DNA from: Rhynchopus sp. YZ270_cl-10
Taxonomy: Eukaryota; Euglenozoa; Diplonemea; Diplonemida; Diplonemidae
Direction: 5' to 3'
DNA length: 64,000 nt
Assembly (NCBI GenBank): GCA_964035575.1
Contig: OZ037898.1
Span: 496,001 to 560,000, forward strand
In this document: positions 42,709 through 52,600 of the stretch, one piece after another
Numbering within the stretch: position 1 is the first letter of the stretch
Layout: every line of letters starts with the position of its first letter
The notes under the pieces: model-generated
The model's input: the letters and a program-made list of their open reading frames with translations, nothing else
Told to the model about the DNA's origin: nothing
Database searches by the model: none
Position numbers and translations under genes: made by a program

Positions 42709-43933
42709 ATGCAGCGCTCTGTGTGCAACGTGCTGGCGCGTGTGGGGCGGCGGACTATTGTGACTGAGATCCGCGACGAGGACCACCTCGCGGCGATCTT
42801 CAAGGAGAACAGCAAGGTTGTGATTGACTTCACTGCGGACTGGTGCGGGCCGTGCCAGAAGATCAAGAAGGACTACGAGAAGCTGTCGGACGCCATCTCA
42901 GACGTCTCCTTCGTTAAGGTCAACGTTGACGACAACCCGGTATGTGCCAGCGAGAATCTGCAGGGCGAGGCCTTCCTTTCACGTTTTCGAACAAACCATC
43001 CCTCAGCAAGGTTTCAAATGCTCATATCAGGCAGCATCATATATTTGCAAGACGTCGGGGGTCATCTTATCCTTGGTGATACGGCGTATCATTTTACCAA
43101 CGTTTCTCTTTTTATTTCCCAGTTTTATTTATAGCAGGCCATTGGCATGGGTGAGGGTGAGTCTATCAACGATGGTAATGGCACCCTTCGAGTAGCTTCC
43201 ACAAGGGGGTCGACCATTGAGTGGCTGCAGTAGAGCATCACAAAAAATTGTTACCGCGTCTTTTGTATAACCCTTTGCACTTTACTCTCCTGCGTACTAA
43301 TATACATAGTATCCGTATCTCACCGTATCTCACCACATCACACCATCATAAGGCGCAAGAATTACCCTCACCAGGCATCGTCATCATACACATCACCACA
43401 GGAGCTGGCAAGCGAATACGGAGCGTACTCGATCCCCCACTTCGTTGGGGTGGCTTCGGGAAAGAGCGTCGGGACTGTTGTTGGTGCGAAGATCGAGGTA
43501 TGAAAGCCCTATCGCATCCGCGGCTCTGTCCTGGCAACAGGAAGAGGGGAGACAATAGTCCCCTGTGCCCCCATTTGTGTGGTGCTACATAAACGCGAGA
43601 GCAAAGCAGAGAGAAGCAGCATTTCACTCCCACCTTTCAACCCTTCGTACACAGTCTAAACCCAAATATAGCCTTCGATAACCAATATTTCAAATATATT
43701 GGTACAAACAACCAACACAAACACAAAACAAAAAAAATATACGATAAAAAAAAGCAGTGCATACTGTCTTTTTTGCTACACTAACTCAACAAATTATCCA
43801 GAGGAGGGCGGGTCACGTGGATTGCCCCGTACGCGGGGGTCCACGTTGTCAAAGTTTTCAATTATCAAAACAAAAAAACACACAAAATCCACAGGCCGTC
43901 GAGGAACTTGCAAACCAGGTGAAATCTGCATAG
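42709..43933 (+). CDS. Thioredoxin, probably organelle-targeted, three exons
   Basis: Exons are 42709-42939, 43402-43497 and 43895-43933 (both introns GT-AG, phase 0), giving 121 residues. VVIDFTADWCGPCQKIK holds the WCGPC redox centre of classical thioredoxins. VSFVKVNVDDNP and EYGAYSIPHFVGVASGKSV complete the fold, with the cis-Pro in SIPHF. The last exon adds the closing helix AVEELANQVKSA. The start MQRSVCNVLARVGRRTIVTE is about 16 residues longer than a cytosolic thioredoxin, lacks acidic residues until Glu20 and has several Arg, which suits a mitochondrial or mitochondrion-related-organelle targeting peptide; this is inference. Thioredoxin reduces protein disulfides using thioredoxin reductase. 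Intron 1 holds a weak family B-like block near 43050-43110. Confidence 0.92.
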
Positions 43934-44203
43934 GGGGGGACATTTTGAAAAAACGTACCTTTTTTTACTGATCTGTGTTTCCCCCGCCAACCTGGCTATT
44001 CTAACCCGTCTCCCTCGCAGTGTACCCCTCTTTGCAACGAACGCTCTCTGATTTTTTTTCCCCTTCCTTTTTTTCCAAGATGACTAAAACACAAAGGCTT
44101 ACTTAGGTTTCATCTTAACGAAGAGTTCTCTTTTCTTTTCCAGCACCATTTTTTTACCTGCGTTCAAAAAAGAGAGGATCTTAAAAGGGATGGAAGAGGG
44201 AGG

Positions 44204-44320
44204 CAGTGGATGGCTGTATTTTGATAAACTGTTCATCATTATAAATAATGCACATCACAATACAGCTGTATTGTGTATTATGTATTATGATGGGGCAGTT
44301 ATCACAATACGGCCACCACT
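44204..44320. mobile_element. 117-base MITE with 9-base target duplication, related to 35880-36137
   Basis: An imperfect palindrome whose ends read AGTGG.TGGCTGTATT and, inverted, AATACGGCCACCACT, flanked by AGAGGGAGG at 44195-44203 and 44321-44329. Its ends resemble those of the 258-base MULE-like MITE (GGTGGCAGTATATTGTGA), so both may share one transposase. Confidence 0.75.
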
Positions 44321-44616
44321 AGAGGGAGGGGAGGGTTATCCCAATCAACCTTATCCTGCTTTCTCTTGCCTCCCCTTTTTTTTTTTTCAAAAAAAAAATA
44401 TCGCAGTCAGGCCAGGGAGCCACGTAACAAGGCTCGACTGCCACATAGTGGGGGGAGATCTGTGCAGCCTGTATGTTCCCCCCGATTTTCGTGGTAAATG
44501 GGGAGGCGCTTCCGTTTAACGGCAACCCACAAGAGTAGAACAACAACCAAACTTTTGAGAAACAGACGCCAATGAGACCTAGAGTCTCTCTTCTTACTTG
44601 TGTGCTACAGACAAAC

Positions 44617-44772
44617 ATGACAACGCTAACCACGACTGCCACGGCAGAGCGGGGTCCCAAACGGTTCACTGGGGGGGATCCACATAGATACAGAAAACAA
44701 AAAATACGAAAGCAAGGAAGAAAACCAGTAAAAAAAAAAAAAAAAAAAAAAATATTATGGATGATAATGTAA
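44617..44772 (+). CDS. Possible small basic peptide (51 codons), doubtful
   Basis: An ATG 6 bases after TGTGCTACAG starts MTTLTTTATAERGPKRFTGG and continues with DPHRYRKQKIRKQGRKPV before a poly-Lys run made by an A tract. The AG-then-ATG spacing matches the pattern at other gene starts, and the composition before the A tract is unlike the surrounding frames. It could be a first exon with a GTAAAA donor near 44729. No family was recognised, and chance is a real alternative. Confidence 0.25.
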   Translation: MTTLTTTATAERGPKRFTGGDPHRYRKQKIRKQGRKPVKKKKKKKILWMIM

Positions 44773-45001
44773 CATAAAGCAGAAATTGCACAAAACGCTA
44801 AACAACACCCCCTCTTCTTCCCTCCACTCCTCCAAAAATTGGAAGCGGGGAAGGGGGGGTATATCAACGTTTTTTTGTGTTTTCGTTTTTCGTTTTTTTT
44901 TTTTCTCCAAGATAACCAAAGCACCGTGCTTGGGTTTCATCGTAACAAAATAAAATCAAAAGGCAGAACGTACCATATAAACTGAACAGTGGAGTTTTTA
45001 T

Positions 45002-45052
45002 TGGTGACTAAGCACAGAGAGGCTTAGGGTCATCGTATAAACTTTTCTTTAT
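45002..45052 (+). repeat. Dispersed repeat family B, well-preserved copy
   Basis: TGGTGACTAAGCACAGAGAG, then GCTTAGGGTCATCGTATAAA and CTTTTC. About 90 percent identical to the copy at 24-72, 45 kb away. Confidence 0.8.
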
Positions 45053-45966
45053 TTTTCTCTCTTTTGCGCCCGAAAAAAATATAGTTCGTAACTGCACTAA
45101 ATAACGCAATCTCTTTTCTCCCCATCTCCTATTTTTTTTTTTTTAATACGCGGCCAATGTTTTCGTTAACACCTCTTGTTATTAAAAGGGGGGAAGTTTG
45201 TTTTTTTTTTTAAACCCGCCTTCCTTCACAAAAAACGTAATGTGAACCCCGTAGTGAGGTACATTCGGTTTTTGATATAAATGGATTGGGGGGTGAGCTC
45301 AGTTTGTGCGCAACTCTGATTCAAAGAAAAAAATTCAAATAGTGCAGTGAAGACTGTCTGTCTGACAGCTACACTACTCCAACAAATTATCAAACCTGTT
45401 CGATAACCCGCGGAGAAGTAGTGTCATTGCGTCCGCTGATATACAGTGAGGCGTTTTTTTTTGCACTTTTTTTTAACTTCTCGTTCGTTCTTTCTTTTTC
45501 TTTGTTCTTTTTCTGTTCTTCATAATAAAAAAAGTCTTCCTTTTTTTTGTTTTTTTTTTGTTGTAAAACAGTCTGTCACCTCTTAGATGGCATTTTGTAC
45601 AGCAAAAAATCATCGTTGTATTGTTTTTCTCCTTTTGGCATTTGGTGATGTGTCGCTACCTTTTAAAAAAAATGGGTAACGACAAACATAATTTTCTCAA
45701 AGAAAAGGGACAAAAGCCAAAGTGATTTTCGATACTACAGTAAAAAAAAAAAAAAACACTATGGGTGTGAGACGAGCGACTACACAGTCCTTTTTTTAAA
45801 TAAACTAAAAAACAAAATACAACAACAAAGAATAAAGAATAAAACCCCCCCACAAAAAAAAACCATCTCTTCCAACGACCAGTACCATTATTTTTCTAAA
45901 AAATAAAATGTGCGGAATGTGTAACAGCACATCGCAAAAAAAGAAAAAAAGAGCGAACGACCACAT

Positions 45967-46374
45967 CAGGCTTATTCCTATAAAAAATTGTCTGTTCTTT
46001 CCTGAATTTTCAGAAGTATGCACCCTGTTTATTTGCAAGCTAAGGCCGCACCGGTCTTTTTTTAAGGCCCCTTTTTTTTTTTGGGGTTTTGGGTTCTCAT
46101 AGAAAATCTGGTTAATTTTTGACTTTGGCACCTCCTTGGCCCTCTGTAACTTACATGGACTTTGACCCAAAACCAAGCGTTTGTCCATTTCATCAAATTG
46201 ACCCCACCCACAATGCAGACGGATTCTGGAAATGCAAATTCCAGGTGTTTTCGGTAACGGAAACACATACAAAAACTACCAAAAAAACCCATTTTCCGCC
46301 CTGTTTGATGTGCACCGCATACTTTTTTTTTTGAAAAATTCTCGGAAAATTTCTAATAGTTAGGAATAAGCCTG
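45967..46374. mobile_element. About 408-base inverted-repeat element
   Basis: Ends CAGGCTTATTCCTA and the inverse near 46361-46374, with ACCACAT on the outer side of both ends as a possible target duplication. It contains a piece related to the direct repeat at 34023-34372. No coding sequence. Confidence 0.6.
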
Positions 46375-46460
46375 AAACCACATTCTCTTTTTTTTACCTT
46401 CATTTCTTCCCTATCGTCTCTCTCTCTCTCTCTCTCTCGACCCCTCCCTTTTCTACACTA

Positions 46461-46529
46461 CAGTGGTTAAAGAAAGTTTACGCCTAAACTAATGGAACTT
46501 TTCTTAGGCGGAACTTTCTTTAACCACTG
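46461..46529. mobile_element. 69-base Tc1/mariner-type MITE
   Basis: Ends CAGTGGTTAAAGAAAGTT and its inverse with a short spacer around CTAATGGAAC, flanked by TA. The 5' CAGTGG and TA duplication are typical of Tc1/mariner, but the ends differ from those of the full element at 40843-42246. Confidence 0.8.
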
Positions 46530-46764
46530 TATAAAGGGTTGGAGACAAAACTACGTTCTTAGCTTATAGCAACTTCGACCACCAAACATTGTGCACAGAC
46601 CCTCTAGGTTACCACCCGCGCCAAGGTTGGCTACTTTAAGCGATCTTTTTCCCCTCAACCGGAGGACCTTCCATCACACAGACCTACTTACCCTGTGTTC
46701 GCAATGATCCTTTCATTTATCTGATGAGAAAGAAGCGGGGGGGTACATCATATCAGATGTCAAA

Positions 46765-46980
46765 CCTCGAAATGGATTGTAGGACTGCATGGTTTGGGGG
46801 GAGCCCCCCCACGGTACACTGTTTCTACGGCTGGATTTCAAATCAACTATTTTTTTTTTTGTCGCCACAAAAAGAAACAGACTTTTCTACACAAAAAATA
46901 CGAGGTCTGTTATTGTTTTTTTACACCAAATCTCTCCTTCATTTTCCTTCTTCTTCTTCGTCTTTCCTCTTCTCTCAGTA
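46765..46980 (+). promoter_or_regulatory. Repeat A (long form), pyrimidine tract and AG before the membrane-protein gene
   Basis: GGATTGTAGGACTGCATGG, a C-rich block, GGTACACTGTTTC, GGATTTCAAATCAAC and a T-run are followed by a C/T-rich tract and CTCAG at about 46978, 2 bases before the ATG. Confidence 0.55.
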
Positions 46981-47457
46981 ATGGGAGACGACGCACATCT
47001 TCACGGCGACTCTGGTTATGATGATTTTGACCACCAGGAGCACCATGCGCTGTCTCTTCCGGGTATGTTACAGATTGTGCTAGGTGTGGAGGGGGCGAGA
47101 GATGTGATGGCGTGGGTGCACGCAGAACCGGTGCTCGCGGTGCTGGGGGTGATGGTTTTATTTATGATTCCAATGGTGTTGTCGTGTTGTTTGTCGTATA
47201 CGGTTGGAGGGGATTCTCCTGGGTTATTAGGTCCTGTCGTTTCAGCGAGAGATCGTTTGCAGTTCTCCACCAATCCCAAGGCTGTGGAGCTGGCTCGGCA
47301 TCTGGATCTGCTACTCAGCTCGCTTCTCGCAAACGCACCTTCTCCTGAAGCACGACCAAACATTGCTGCTCTCAGCTCCGCATGCGAACGACACGATCTA
47401 CACGCCATAGAACGTTCATTACGGCCCTTTGGAATTCATCTTGACGGAAAGGTTTGA
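46981..47457 (+). CDS. Small membrane protein with one predicted helix, unknown function
   Basis: 158 residues, starting MGDDAHLHGDSGYDDFDHQE with an acidic, His-rich N-terminus. Residues about 46-72 (EPVLAVLGVMVLFMIPMVLS then CCLSYTV) form one membrane segment, with no cleavable signal. The C-terminal 85 residues are helical and mildly basic, with no recognised domain. The stop directly follows DGKV at GGTTTGA; a donor-like GTTTGA here raises the chance that the true gene continues by splicing into the frame at 47543-47786, but no phase-compatible junction was found. The start is supported by the repeat A/AG arrangement just upstream. Confidence 0.65.
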   Translation: MGDDAHLHGDSGYDDFDHQEHHALSLPGMLQIVLGVEGARDVMAWVHAEPVLAVLGVMVLFMIPMVLSCCLSYTVGGDSPGLLGPVVSARDRLQFSTNPKAVELARHLDLLLSSLLANAPSPEARPNIAALSSACERHDLHAIERSLRPFGIHLDGKV

Positions 47458-47542
47458 AATTCATATCATTGAAAAGAAATGAATTGGCAGGCATAAAATA
47501 TACCAAACAGATTGGGGTGTGGGGAAAAAAGCTGAAAACAAT

Positions 47543-47786
47543 GAAGAGGGGAGTGCTGTTGTTGGGGAAATATAGATACAATTATGGGTCAGGCAAATAC
47601 GAACCTCGTTATAAGAAGGAACACATGGCGAATTTGGAGAAGCAGTACAACTATGAGTCGAATATCAGATTGTTGGAAAATAATATTGTGGGTTCGGAGA
47701 TGAATGTGGCTTCTGCAATTCCTCATGTAGCGCGATCGGAAAAACTCAGAAAGCATTCAGGTAAACGCATGCCACGGGGTTTGTGA
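47543..47786 (+). CDS. Possible exon or small basic ORF, unknown
   Basis: The frame open from about 47454 reads, after an internal Met at 47543, MKRGVLLLGKYRYNYGSGKY and on to EKLRKHSGKRMPRGL with a TGA stop. Composition is Lys/Tyr/Asn-rich and less biased than the homopolymer frames around it. It may be the second exon of the gene at 46981 or an independent small gene. No family was recognised. Confidence 0.35.
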
Positions 47787-48209
47787 GAAGGAAAATGATG
47801 TCAACTTCACAGCGCAAAAAAAAAAATTTTTTATTGTAACAACTGCCTCTGATTTCGTTTCTTTCTTTATCAGACTAGCTAAAACTCAGATATCAGTTTT
47901 TATTTTTGATTTTAAGGACAGTGGAACTTGCGCAGATGGCAACTACACTATTCCAAAAAAAATTCAAAAAAAAAGACAAAAACAACCTCTGAAGGAAAGG
48001 AGAATGAGGAGAAGCGAACTAACCTACTGTGAGGCGGAAGGTCTATTCCGACGGGTGAGGGATGGGGGGGGGGAAACTGCTCTTGATTGTGGTGTACAAA
48101 CGTTGAGTGGAGGGGTGAGGGGTGGTAGAAACCGAACCTATCTTTAAAGAAAACGTGAATGCACAAAAAAAGTTCCAACAAAAGAAGTTTTTTTTTTTTG
48201 TAGCGCCTT
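47787..48209. other. Intergenic, nothing recognised beyond a family G-like block
   Basis: ACAGTGGAACTTGCGCAGAT followed by GGCAACTACACTATTCC near 47919-47955 recalls family G. No gene. Confidence 0.5.
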
Positions 48210-49124
48210 GAGCTGAACTGCCATCTGTGCGTTTCTGCAGATTAATGCACCAAATGACACAACACATTGTAGTAAAATATAATGATTTCGTTCCACCTTA
48301 TTATTTGATCCCCAGGGCATCAGTTTCCCTGTTGCCGCAAGATCCCACAGTAGTCGATTTCATCAGAATTCGTTCATCACACAAACACATCAGCCACAAG
48401 GTGCAGGGAGGGGGGGGGTGCCACTGCAAGCCCTACAGAAGGGGATGCTGTTCAGAGGGTTTCAGAGGGACGCACGGTGCTGGAGGGGGTGGTGGTGTGG
48501 TGTGGTTGTCAACACCCAGGCACTGCACTGAAAGGCGTGCCTGGACCAATCCTTGAGGACAGCAGAGACTGTGTACGTTGCATGCGAGTTGCTGTGCTGG
48601 GGCTGCGAAGGGGGTGGGTGGGGTGGTGGGGTCACCTGGGGCATGTCAACGCTTCGTATCTTCACGAGGGGCTGAGGGTTTCTCCTCATGTTTTCGGGTT
48701 ACAGGGTTACGGGGTGACGGGGAATGCTAAGAAGGGTCCCAGCGCCTCGGGTGCAGCAGTACAGTCAGAGTGAGGTTGTTTTGTTAGAGGTTACGGAAGA
48801 GGATTTGGCGGAGAGGCAGAGACAGCGATGCAGCGATGCTTGGGAAGGGGAGCAGGGTATGGGTATTTGTGAGGTGAGGGAATGTCTCAGGGGTGTTGTG
48901 GTTCTGATGACTTTTTAGGTGCACTATCGGGCTTTGGATTTCAAGCCACATTTCTTTTTTTCTTTAGGGCGATCCCTCAGGTGGATGCAGTAAGGATATC
49001 GCTACTCACTTCCGCCTTGCGTGCCAAGGGGTGGTGCCTCGCTGTGCCGTGCTGTAGGTGGGTGGGTGGGTGTGTCACATCGTGGCGTATGAGCTTCGTG
49101 TCGTGCCCAGGTGGGGAAGAAGAA
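48210..49124 (+). repeat. Segmental duplication, copy 2
   Basis: Direct copy of 26017-27077, 22 kb away, shorter by about 145 bases mainly through loss of one block. It ends immediately before the octamer satellite and the surface-protein genes. Confidence 0.85.
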
Positions 49125-49184
49125 GTAGAAGGTGAAGGAGAAGGAGGTGAAGTTTGGAACATCGGTGGGAATGTTACCAATGCC

Positions 49185-49399
49185 GAGGGCTAGAGGGCTA
49201 GAGGGCTAGAGGGCTAGAGGGCTAGAGGGCTAGAGGGCTAGAGGGCTAGAGGGCTAGAGGGCTAGAGGGCTAGAGGGCTAGAGGGCTAGAGGGCTAGAGG
49301 GCTAGAGGGCTAGAGGGCTAGAGGGCTAGAGGGCTAGAGGGCTAGAGGGCTAGAGGGCTAGAGGGCTAGAGGGCTAGAGGGCTAGAGGGCTAGAGGGCT
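49185..49399 (+). repeat. Octamer minisatellite (GAGGGCTA), about 27 units
   Basis: 215 bases of essentially perfect 8-base tandem repeat. It lies between the segmental duplication and the surface-protein gene pair. Confidence 0.97.
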
Positions 49400-49686
49400 G
49401 AAAAATACAGTGCATCGGTAGGCAATTGTGTGTCACCTCGGTGTCTAATGTCTGACATTGTGTTGGCTTGTGGGGAAGAGAGGGACAAAAGGGCAGGGGG
49501 ACAAATGCAATGTTAGGGTGGTGTTTCTCGCTGTGCGAGTGCATGGCAGGACATATCTGTTACTCTTGGGGGAGTCGTCGTTGCACAGGAAACGTTGCCC
49601 ACCTCTGACCCCTACCCTATTGTTGTTACCCTTCACAGGTTCACAGTTGCCGCGTTAAGAAACGACGCGGGAAGAGAAGAAACACA
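49400..49686 (+). promoter_or_regulatory. 5' region of the long surface-protein gene
   Basis: From about 49573 the sequence is shared with 57085-57196 upstream of the second paralogue. CCCTTCACAG (49630-49639) could be a 3' splice site. The two copies share GTTAAGAAACGACGCGGGAA just before the ATG. Confidence 0.45.
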
Positions 49687-52600
49687 ATGTGGTTGTTGGG
49701 TGTGTTTTGTGTGTTTGGTCTGCTTGGTGTGGAGGGGGCACCGTCGTGCTCAGGCCTGGGGAGTGTGCAGTACAGCACGTCTGCTGTGGAGGCACACACG
49801 AAGTGCTGGGCAGTGGACTGCGTGGGTGTGTTTGGGGTGACATTCACGAAGGTGACGCTGCAGAGTGCAACACAGATGCTGCTCCTGCACAACGAGGCTG
49901 GGTACGAGCTGGACACGCTCACGGGCGATGTGTCCTCACTGCAGCGCACGTTCCCCGCAAACGGAAAGATCACACTCGTCTTCACCGACACCCAAGGCAG
50001 TCCTGCCTCTCTTGCCTTCGAAGGCACCTGCCAGCAAGGCACCCCTGCAGACGCATTCCCCGCCGTCAGTGCTGCCAACTACCTGACGCTGCCACCATCC
50101 GGAACCTATGCCCGTGTGGTCTACACACAAGGGTCGCATGGGTGGGTGATCCCGTGTGTTGGCACCGTCGTGCTGCGTGCCAGTCACGGCACAGACGCTG
50201 CGACGTATGTCCTCAGAACAGGGGGACGCACAGTGCTCTCGCAGCTTCTGTTCTCGGAGCTGTCGTTTGAGCATGACGTTGACGGAGGTCTTGAGGTGGA
50301 CGTTGCGTTTTACGAAGGTCTTTACAACGTGTCGCTTTGGTGGGCTTGTCGGGGTCTGGGTACTGTGTCACCACCCACGTCAGCACCTGCGGTGGCACCT
50401 CCTTCATCTGTGTGTGCACCGCTGCCGACAACGCTTCTGTTTTATTCGCATGATCGGTATGTAGGTCATGGTGCAGATCCACAGTGCTGGACGCTGATGT
50501 GTGCAGGGACGCTGACGTTGCAGATTGTGAACCTGCACCTCGGTACCGAAGGGATTGCCTTGGCGCAACGCCTGTCGCTGCTCAACAGCCGTGGCTTCCA
50601 GCTGGAAGCACTGACCGGCAGCCACATGAGGTACAAAGGTGTCTACCCCACAGACGGGAACACCACCCTGGACTATGCCCATGGGGCTGGTTTCTCGACT
50701 CGCGACTATTCACGTCCCACATTCAACGTCTCGTGGGAGTGCGACAGCAGCGCCGACGTGCCAGAGGCCGCACCCATGCGGGACACTGCAGACTACCTGA
50801 CTCTCGCACCCACAGGAACGTACTTCAGGATGGCCAACTGGGAGGATGCACATCACTGGGTGATACCGTGCCAAGGTGCGCTCGACGTTGCAGTGGACAT
50901 CGGCAGTGCTGTGGGCAACGGGACGTGCCTGCTGGTGCACAGCAACGGCAGCATCGTGCACACCACATCAGAGCAGGGCACCTTCACTGCACGCTACGAT
51001 GTGTCTGGCGACTTTGAGGTGCATCTCTTGGTGAAGACGTCTCCAGACTTTCCGTTTGCCATGTCGTGGGCCTGCAATGCGGCACTGCCCGCACTGCCGC
51101 TTAGGGACGAAACGGAGGCGCCCTCGACGTCCACACCTATCGCCGTGCCGTGTGAGGACATAGATCACGGCAATGTTCATGTTGTGGCGAATGCGACGGG
51201 CGAGAAGTGCTGGACCATGCAGTGTCTTGGTTCCATCGACCTCAAGCTCGACGCCGTCCAGTTTCACAGCACGTACTTCCAAAGCCTGTCCCTGCAGAAC
51301 AGCGACGGTTACCAACTCGACAGGATAACCATGGGCACCTCGCTGGTGCGCAAATACCTTGCAAACGGAGAGGTCACGCTGCTCCACACCGACACGAAGG
51401 GGGACGTGTTCCCGATCTCCTTCCACCTGAGCTGGACGTGCACGGAAGACGCGAGCATGATCCCTTTGCCTGCCGCATCCTTCCCCAAGAGAACTCAGCT
51501 CACACTGCCTGCGCGTCACTCTACTTTCGACACAGTGTCACGTTCCGTGCGGGAGGCGGGTGAGCACCGGTGGGTGGTGCCGTGCGTGGGCATCTTGGCA
51601 CACTATTTCTTGGTCGACACGGACGACACACGTGTGAATATGACGTACTACACGGGCATGGGCGGTGTACAAGGTGTATACGTTGTGCCTCTGAAAGAGT
51701 ACAAGAGTGGCTGGGGCTCTGTGTGGTCCTACTTCCAGGTGCGCCTGCAGATTGCCGAGACACTGCCCATCGATGTGAATGTGTGGATATCGTGGGACTG
51801 CGGCGACGTGACCACAAGTGCGGCCTACTTCCACAAAACGTACCCGACAGCACCACCAGAGACGCTGCCGCCTGCCACGAGCTGTCCAGTGAGCACGTCT
51901 GTGTCATACGCTGGTGTGATGGACACGACCACCTCAGCGACCACCTCGAAGTGCTGGGCAATAAAGTGCACAGGAGTGCTGAGGATGACGTACAGGAACA
52001 TCGACATGGGAGGGGTGCACCCACAGCTGCTCTCACTACGCAACACGCAAGGCTACGAACTCGACTCCCTCGGCGACCACAGGGATGTCCACGAAGCCGA
52101 CTACCCTGCAGACGGCACCCTCACACTGGTCTACAGTGAGGTGCTCAACGGCTTACCCCCTGCCCAAGCCAGCTTCGAGGCTGACTGGACATGCGAGCCC
52201 GGACCTGTGGTCGAGGGTGTGACGGGGAAGGCAGAGAAGACACACCTGACGCTTCGAGACACAGGGGTCTACCGCAGGTTTATGAACTGGGGGGGCTCTC
52301 ATCGCTGGGTGATTCCTTGCTTTAAGCTGCTTGGCATTGCAGTGGACTTTGACACGTGGGGTGGGCGGGCTGAGTTGCGACTGCTGAACAGCAACGGCAG
52401 TGTTGTGTACTCAACGACAGAGCGGAGCAGACTTGCAGCGACGTACTTTGTTCTGGGCGACTTTGAGGTGCAGATCGACGTGGCAGAGTCGTTGTTCGGA
52501 GACTACCCCTTTGCCATGTCGTGGAGTTGTGGTGGTGCAGCAGCTGCACTGCCGTCGACGGCAGCACCGCAAACAGCTGCCCCTCTGCTGCAGTGCACGT

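Larger units (their letters stand above)
43934..46764. other. Intergenic with family B copies and small transposons
   Basis: Besides the elements listed separately it holds family B copies at 44078-44130 and 44908-44950, family G blocks near 43755-43800 and 45355-45405 (ACACTAACTCAACAAATTAT and ACACTACTCCAACAAATTAT), a family C copy near 45447-45480, family H near 46562-46650 and a TC microsatellite at about 46417-46438. Confidence 0.55.

Noticed and set aside
49185-49399. CRISPR-like array
   Set aside because: The repeat unit is 8 bases with no spacers; it is a satellite in a eukaryotic genome.
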